NCBI GenBank assembly: GCA_032207245.1
Contig: CM063501.1
Span: forward strand, 78,913,786 to 78,977,785
DNA length: 64,000 nucleotides
Reading direction: 5' to 3'
Source of the DNA: Pardosa pseudoannulata
Taxonomy: Eukaryota > Arthropoda > Arachnida > Araneae > Lycosidae
In this document: one piece after another, positions 58,885-64,000 of the stretch
Layout: each line of letters begins with the position of its first letter
Numbering within the stretch: the first letter of the stretch is position 1
Program-made: the position numbers and the translations under genes
Notes under the pieces: model-generated
The model's database searches: none
What the model was told of the DNA's origin: nothing
Seen by the model: only the letters and a program-made list of their open reading frames with translations

Positions 58885-59110
58885 CAAACCAAAGGTATGT
58901 GCTTGCCATAGTTACACCACTGAACAACGCCAGCGTGGGAGACTGACCGAAGGACGAAAGCGATGTCAGTGACCCCCCCCCCTTCGACCCCATTGAACAA
59001 GAGAGGTTGTTAACGCGGGTCCGTCTTCGTTGGACCTGGCAACAGTAGTTATTAGATTTTGCTCGGTAGATTTGAAGGTACCGTTCAGAGTAAAAGCAGG
59101 TCAAGATGGT
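58885..59110. repeat. GC-richer dispersed repeat, copy 1
   Basis: It shares CAACG.CAGCG, CTTCGACCC.ATTG.ACAAGAG and a GGCAAC segment, in order, with 60655-60860. A homopolymer of C (about 58972-58981) interrupts this copy. Class unknown. Confidence 0.7.
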
Positions 59111-59335
59111 GCTCCAACATTCCAGCAGTTTACGGCATCTCCATATTGAAATTTAATATGTTATTTGCATCCCCAGATTGTTCAAAAATAGAATTGTAAA
59201 TGAACAGTCTGCAAAAGGGTAAGTCTTCGCTCATTTGTATCTGGTGTCTTAATTCTTTGTGTTATCTCAACAGGCCTGGAAAAATCATTTGTATGTAATA
59301 CCATTTATTTTGTGAGCATCATGCAGGCGGGTGGC
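59111..59335. other. Short intergenic stretch
   Basis: Nothing is recognisable. Confidence 0.4.
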
Positions 59336-59345
59336 TTTCCTTCCT

Positions 59346-59521
59346 TTGTTTGGTTTGGTTTGACTTATAGCGCTACGGCATGCTGTTTTGCAACATGAGG
59401 GATAATAAAACCGGAACCTACTGCTTAAAGTCGATTCCGAAAGGCTACGAATTCCATGCCATATTAGGATTCGAACTCCAGTACCGAATATTACCTTCAT
59501 AACATTTCGGTGATCGTTTGG
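59346..59521 (-). mobile_element. tRNA-derived SINE, family A, degraded copy
   Basis: The body matches the copies at 31174 and 53896 (TTGCAACATGAGG, ACCGGAACCTACTGCTTAAA). The head is eroded, the B box partly kept (AGTTCGAATCC). TTTCCTTCCT before and TTTACTTCCT after are probably a mutated target duplication. Confidence 0.85.
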
Positions 59522-59534
59522 TTTACTTCCTGGG

Positions 59535-59930
59535 ACATACCAGGTTCTTACCTTATAATTAAAATAACTTAGAACTGGATCTACTAATGACTTCTAAAAA
59601 GACAAGGCACGATGTCCAAGAAATCATTCAGCATTATACAAATCTGTCAATACCTAACAACTAATGTATCGGTTCTTCTATACTTCTGCATAACCATTTA
59701 TCTCTGTAAATATTTTATTCCTGTATATAACTCGCTATGTAACTCTCATATGCAATCATCATTAATCTCTGTATAACTTGTAATTTTGTATTCTTCACAA
59801 ATAAAGGCCCCAGGATTGTCTCAATAACCACAGTATGGTTAGTCAAAATTGAGGTAGGAAAATTCAAAATTGATGTTTCACTTAAATTAACTTTCTAGTA
59901 ATATAGCTACCTATTGATAGAACTGGCTAA
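59535..59930 (+). other. Possible LTR-like sequence
   Basis: A CTGTATATAACTCGCTATGT stretch followed by CACAAATAAAGGCC resembles the promoter and polyadenylation part of an LTR. No terminal TG..CA pair or target duplication was located, so this is only a suggestion. Confidence 0.25.
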
Positions 59931-60560
59931 TTCATTTTGCTTCGGCTAGGGGTTTCTTCGTTGGTGGGACACCGCTGGGCACCTAGTGTGTGCTGTGAGC
60001 TGCCATTGGAGGTGCATTAGATGGGTGGACGACCAAGATCGTTGGGTTGATGGTTCAGTGGATGTAGAATTCGTACTGGACATCATTGCCGTTGTGCGAC
60101 GAATCATTGGATCTCGATGGATAAGGTTGGGACAGGGGTTTACCACTCTTACTTCCTGGGACAACACTGTCATAAATTGATGCTTTCACTTATTCTTTTG
60201 TTGACCAACAAAAACACACTCCAGTCGAACATAAGACTTCACAATTCATTTTGAAAACGTTTTAATTAATCACAAATTTATAACTTCACAGCGGTTTATC
60301 ATAGTGTGGAACAACGACTTTTTTTCCTAACACTAATAGAAACAGAAAGACACATTCTACATGAAAAGTAGAAGTTGTACTTATTTAGACATCCAACACG
60401 AGAAGAAGTTGTACAACAATCACAAAGTGGGTCCTCGTAATTCAGAAGCAGGGACAAAGCAGAAGTACCCCAGGTTTGGATTGCCACCACAAAAATTATC
60501 GTTTGATATCTAAGAAGTCTTTGAGACCACGAATATATTTTAGCGCTTCAGACGCCATTA
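59931..60560. other. GC-richer intergenic sequence, class unknown
   Basis: 59940-60180 is open on both strands for 60-75 codons without any recognisable domain. It may be an eroded repeat. Nothing is supported strongly enough to call. Confidence 0.3.
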
Positions 60561-60599
60561 ACAAGCATGGCGGATCTTTGCCCTTCTCTAGCCTTCAAC

Positions 60600-60860
60600 T
60601 CGCCACACTGCAGTATTGAGATCGGTTTCTTTCCTAACTGTCAGAAAGAGCTACACTAGTACAACGTCAGCGGGAGTCACTGACTGATAGGCGAAAGTGG
60701 TTTCTGTGACTTGACCTTCGACCCGATTGGACAAGAGGCGTTGCTAACCATGGAGTAATCATCTTCGGCCCAGGCAACGCTGTTCAGCGGACGGTTTTTG
60801 GAAGATTTGGGGAGGAAGCAAGGAAGTAGGAAGAAGGAATGATAAAAATATTCTGATGCA
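60600..60860. repeat. GC-richer dispersed repeat, copy 2
   Basis: Homologous to 58885-59110 in the same orientation (CTTCGACCCGATTGGACAAG against CTTCGACCCCATTGAACAAG). The upstream 50 bp may belong to the same element. Confidence 0.7.
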
Positions 60861-61479
60861 GTTTTCTCACTACTTTCATTTTGTAAGATCAAAACGTCAG
60901 GTTGGACGGATCACCACATAAGCATAGTCATTTTGGGATGATAACATAATTAACATTCTTATTGTTCATTCTTACCTTTACTAATATTTAAAATAAAGAA
61001 AATTTAGCAGGAGAATTAGTTTTCATTGAATTTCGTAATTCCTCAAGGGAACTTGACTTATACGCGTGGCTCTCATAGACGTTCAGTCGATCTTCACCTC
61101 TGCACTGACGTAGTTACAGCGGCTCAATTTAAAACACGAATCCCATGAATTATTCCTATGATTCACTATTAGTTTATTTTCATAATTTTTTTTAATTTCT
61201 AATTTTTAATGTATACGTCTTACTTCTTTGAATATATATTTGTTATCTTATTTTATATACGATTTTTTAAAATCCTTTTATATCAGTTTTAAAGATAACT
61301 CATACATTTGAAAATAGAAATAAATAAATTAATGAGGTTTTTTGTTAAAAGATAATTGTAAATTTTTTGAAAGTCATCGAAAAACAGACTTCGACGGACG
61401 ACAGTACAATGTAAACATCTTTAAATTATACATATCTGCTTTTAGTCCATAAAATGTATACAAAATATAAATTCCTTAC
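60861..61479. other. AT-rich sequence, no feature seen
   Basis: No gene or repeat boundary was recognised. Confidence 0.45.
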
Positions 61480-62460
61480 TCGGAATTTTAATATATTTAT
61501 GCAGTGTTAATATTTCGTCATTTTAAATTCACGAATAAATTTCAAGATAAACTATGAATATTTAGCGTATTAATAATCTTGATATATCTTCCGAAATTCT
61601 TCGAATCATGAGTTAATTTTCGGTGTATTTTCCAAATGAAGCAGTGAAACAAATATTATTAATGCATTCAATGTAAACTAAACGTTTATTCAATCAATTA
61701 TCAGGAGAGTTTTATCCCAAAAGTGAGAAAACGAAACAGTATATAATTCAATAGACAGTTCTGATTATATCTCTTTGCTGTAGATTAATTTCTTTTATAT
61801 CAAATTTTAAACATCCATGTTCTAAATTCAAAACGCGAATTTACTTTTACCTACAGAATAACATATCGCTTTGTAAAGCATCAAAGGGAACGTGCTGAGA
61901 GTTTAAATTAGTGTTTCCGTGTTCCGCAACAGAAAATGTAATTTTCTGCCTTGTATCGTAGATTACCACAAGGCGTATGTTTTGTAGCGTTTTAGAGACA
62001 TATGTAATTATTATTTTTTCTTTACTTTATCAGAATACGACTTATTTCACAGAGTAATCAACATTGTTAAACATATACTTACTTTTGCATATAATTACTT
62101 TGTAATTTGCATGCACATGATGAATTCTAACAGAATGTATTTATTCTCTGGAACTTAATGTGCAAACATATTTAAATATTTTAATACTTGACAGTGCGTT
62201 ATGATTTTAGTATAAATTTCCACAGTAATATCGTATTTTGAATATTTGAAGAATTTCTAAGGAACTACTAAGTTTAAAGTTGCATAAAAGCAATATGAAT
62301 TTCGAAAGAATTTTTAACTTAAATGGAAGCTTTTTAACTTAAAATGAAGCATGTCTTTGAAAAATCTAATTCTTCATGAATAGCGTACTATTTCAGATTC
62401 AATTTCGTAAACATTTTTAATCAAAAGAAATGGCCAGAATGAGAAACTAAGAGGAAAATA
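61480..62460. repeat. Segmental duplication, copy 2
   Basis: Counterpart of 57750-58720, in the same orientation and about 3.7 kb away. Its right end runs into the tandem repeat at 62150, which is not amplified in copy 1. Confidence 0.8.
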
Positions 62461-63110
62461 AAATACAAGAAGCTTTTGTTACTTAATGTGCAAACATCTT
62501 TAAATATTTTAATAATTGACAGTGCGTTATGATTTTAGCATAAATTTCCACAGTAATATCGTATTTTGAACATTTGAAGAATTTCTAAGGAACTACTATT
62601 TTCAAAATTGCATTAAAGCAGTCAGGATTTCAAAAGAATTTTTAACTTAAATGGAAAATTAAGCATCTCTTTGAGAAATCGAATTCTTCATGATTAACGT
62701 ACTATTTCTGATTCAATTTCGTAAACATTTTAAATCCAAAGAAATGACCAGAATGAGAAAGTAAGAGGAAAATAAAATACAAGAATCTTTTGTTACTTAA
62801 TGTGCAAACATATTTAAATATTTTAATACTTGACAGTGCGTTATGATTTTAGTATACATTTCCACAGTAATATCGTATTTTGAACAGTTGAAGAATTTCT
62901 AAGGAACTACTATGTTTAAATTTGCATAAAATCAGTCAGGATTTCAAAAGAATTTTTATCTTAAATGGAAAATTAAGCATCTCTTTGAGAAATCTAATGC
63001 TTTGTGAATAACTTACTATTTCAGATTCAATTTCGTAAACATTTTAAATCAAAAGAAATGGCCAGAACGAGAAAGTTAGAGGAAAATAAAATACAAGAAG
63101 CTTTTGTTCC
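62150..63110. repeat. Three tandem copies of a 312-329 bp unit
   Basis: AATGTGCAAACAT recurs at about 62157, 62487 and 62799, each followed by TTGACAGTGCGTTATGATTT and TCCACAGTAATATCGTATTT. A single related unit exists in the other segmental copy near 58470, so the expansion followed the duplication or was lost there. Confidence 0.9.
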
Positions 63111-64000
63111 TTAAAACTAAATCTTTCAACTTTTAAACTTAATTAGGCTACAAATTTTGATGTTTACTCTCACTCATTTAAATATTTATTTTATATAAAC
63201 TGCAATTATAGACTAATTTAACCTACTTGTTCGAAGTAAAGAGACAGTTGTGATACCGAAAAATTTCGGTTTTTTTTTCAGATATCAAGAGAAATAACTA
63301 TTTTGACCCTGCAAAAGTTAATTTTAAACAATTTTGACCTTGTGCCTTATCGTGTCTACTTTACCTCGTGTAGACGGCGATAAGCATCTGAAGCTCGACA
63401 GTTATAAAGACATTCCACACAAAATCACTCAAAAGAAAAAATAAACTTCCCAAACTTTCAGTAGCTGTATTGTAGGTCTTCCAGACCTCAATAACATGCA
63501 TTTCCGCAAATTTCTCCAAATATTTTTCTCAGAAAAAGACATTTTTATTTATTCAGGCTCCAGAGACTCAGTGCATACATTTTTGCATTTTTATTTAGTG
63601 TGTGTGATCGAAAAAGAGGTCCGAGAGAAGCTGTCAAAAATGCATCGTTATTTGATTAGAATGATGAACATTCAAAGAGGAAAAATAAAGATGTGATTTA
63701 AGTTTTTAACTTGTGCGTGCCTTATGGTTTTGGTTTCGGAATACTAATAAAAAATCGACAATCCAAAATATTTTTAAAAATTAATATTTCAAATAATCCG
63801 AAATGTGTATTAAAATTTTAATACTGAGAAAAATTGAACGAGCCCGGAGTGCGTTTCCATTTAACTGCGGGTAGCACACGTCCTCACGGGCTAACTTTGA
63901 ATGTTTATATTAAGAAGTTCTTACATGATGCCTGTACGTATGTATTATCATATCATGCATAACTGTAAAACGATTAGCCATATAATCTTGAAATTTATAT
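63111..64000. other. Intergenic sequence with local inverted repeats
   Basis: CTTATCG-TGTCTAC and GTAGAC-GG-CGATAAG (about 63346-63384) form an interrupted hairpin, and AGGTCT/AGACCT (about 63474-63488) a smaller one. A 66-codon plus frame (63496-63696) has no recognised domain. The last 150 bp hold a GC-richer patch with AGCCCG / CGGGCT ends (about 63840-63892). Confidence 0.4.

Noticed and set aside
59946..60180. Overlapping frames of 64-75 codons
   Set aside because: Open on both strands in a GC-richer patch without recognisable motifs; more likely an eroded repeat.

Overview
The window is AT-rich nuclear DNA from a metazoan. Signs of this are a GT-AG intron, AATAAA polyadenylation signals, tRNA-derived SINEs, and Tc1/mariner, piggyBac, Helitron, Gypsy and BEL/Pao relics. 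The mix of DD34E Tc1, piggyBac-like and long (AC)(AT) microsatellites would suit an arthropod, perhaps a chelicerate, but no sequence here fixes the species. There is no prokaryotic gene organisation, no CRISPR array and no operon. Most long reading frames are read-throughs of (TA)n microsatellites or pieces of transposons.

Only one host gene can be argued for: a two-exon candidate on the plus strand (27514-27701 and 29586-29775) encoding a predicted 125-residue protein. It has two membrane segments, a hydrophilic tail ending in a 14-3-3-like RSxSxP motif, an in-frame GT-AG intron and a downstream AATAAA. A tandem copy of its first exon, 367 bp upstream, carries a stop codon and has lost the splice donor. 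The intron holds an antisense Gypsy pol/LTR relic.

Layout: 1-7.5 kb has a 365-bp tandem repeat, compound microsatellites and a duplicated block. 7.5-13.5 kb has an unidentified coding remnant, an internally deleted mariner element and a triplicated block with coding character. 16-24.7 kb has a Tc1 deletion derivative, two piggyBac-like elements, SINEs, MITEs and a foldback element. 25.3-33.3 kb has nested MITEs, the candidate gene, a Helitron relic, a SINE with target duplication, an unknown hairpin-rich block and a TTAA-flanked element. 35.5-37.0 kb is a nearly intact Tc1 element with a single frameshift. 38.0-42.2 kb is a 459-bp satellite in an alternating dimer pattern. 42.8-46.95 kb is a 290-bp satellite interrupted by a piggyBac-like element at an exact TTAA. 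48.5-49.5 kb is a solo LTR with target duplication, followed by a 79-bp minisatellite. 52.1-64 kb holds tandem repeats, SINEs, a piggyBac-like MITE, a BEL/Pao relic, a segmental duplication and a 312-329 bp tandem repeat.

The most distinctive pattern links the piggyBac-like elements. Three elements carry a 16-bp palindrome exactly 16 bp inside the right end. They also carry a copy of that end module about 130 bp inside the left end. The palindrome differs between families (GTCCTA.. or GATCTA..) while its spacing is kept. A fourth relic fits the left-end rule.
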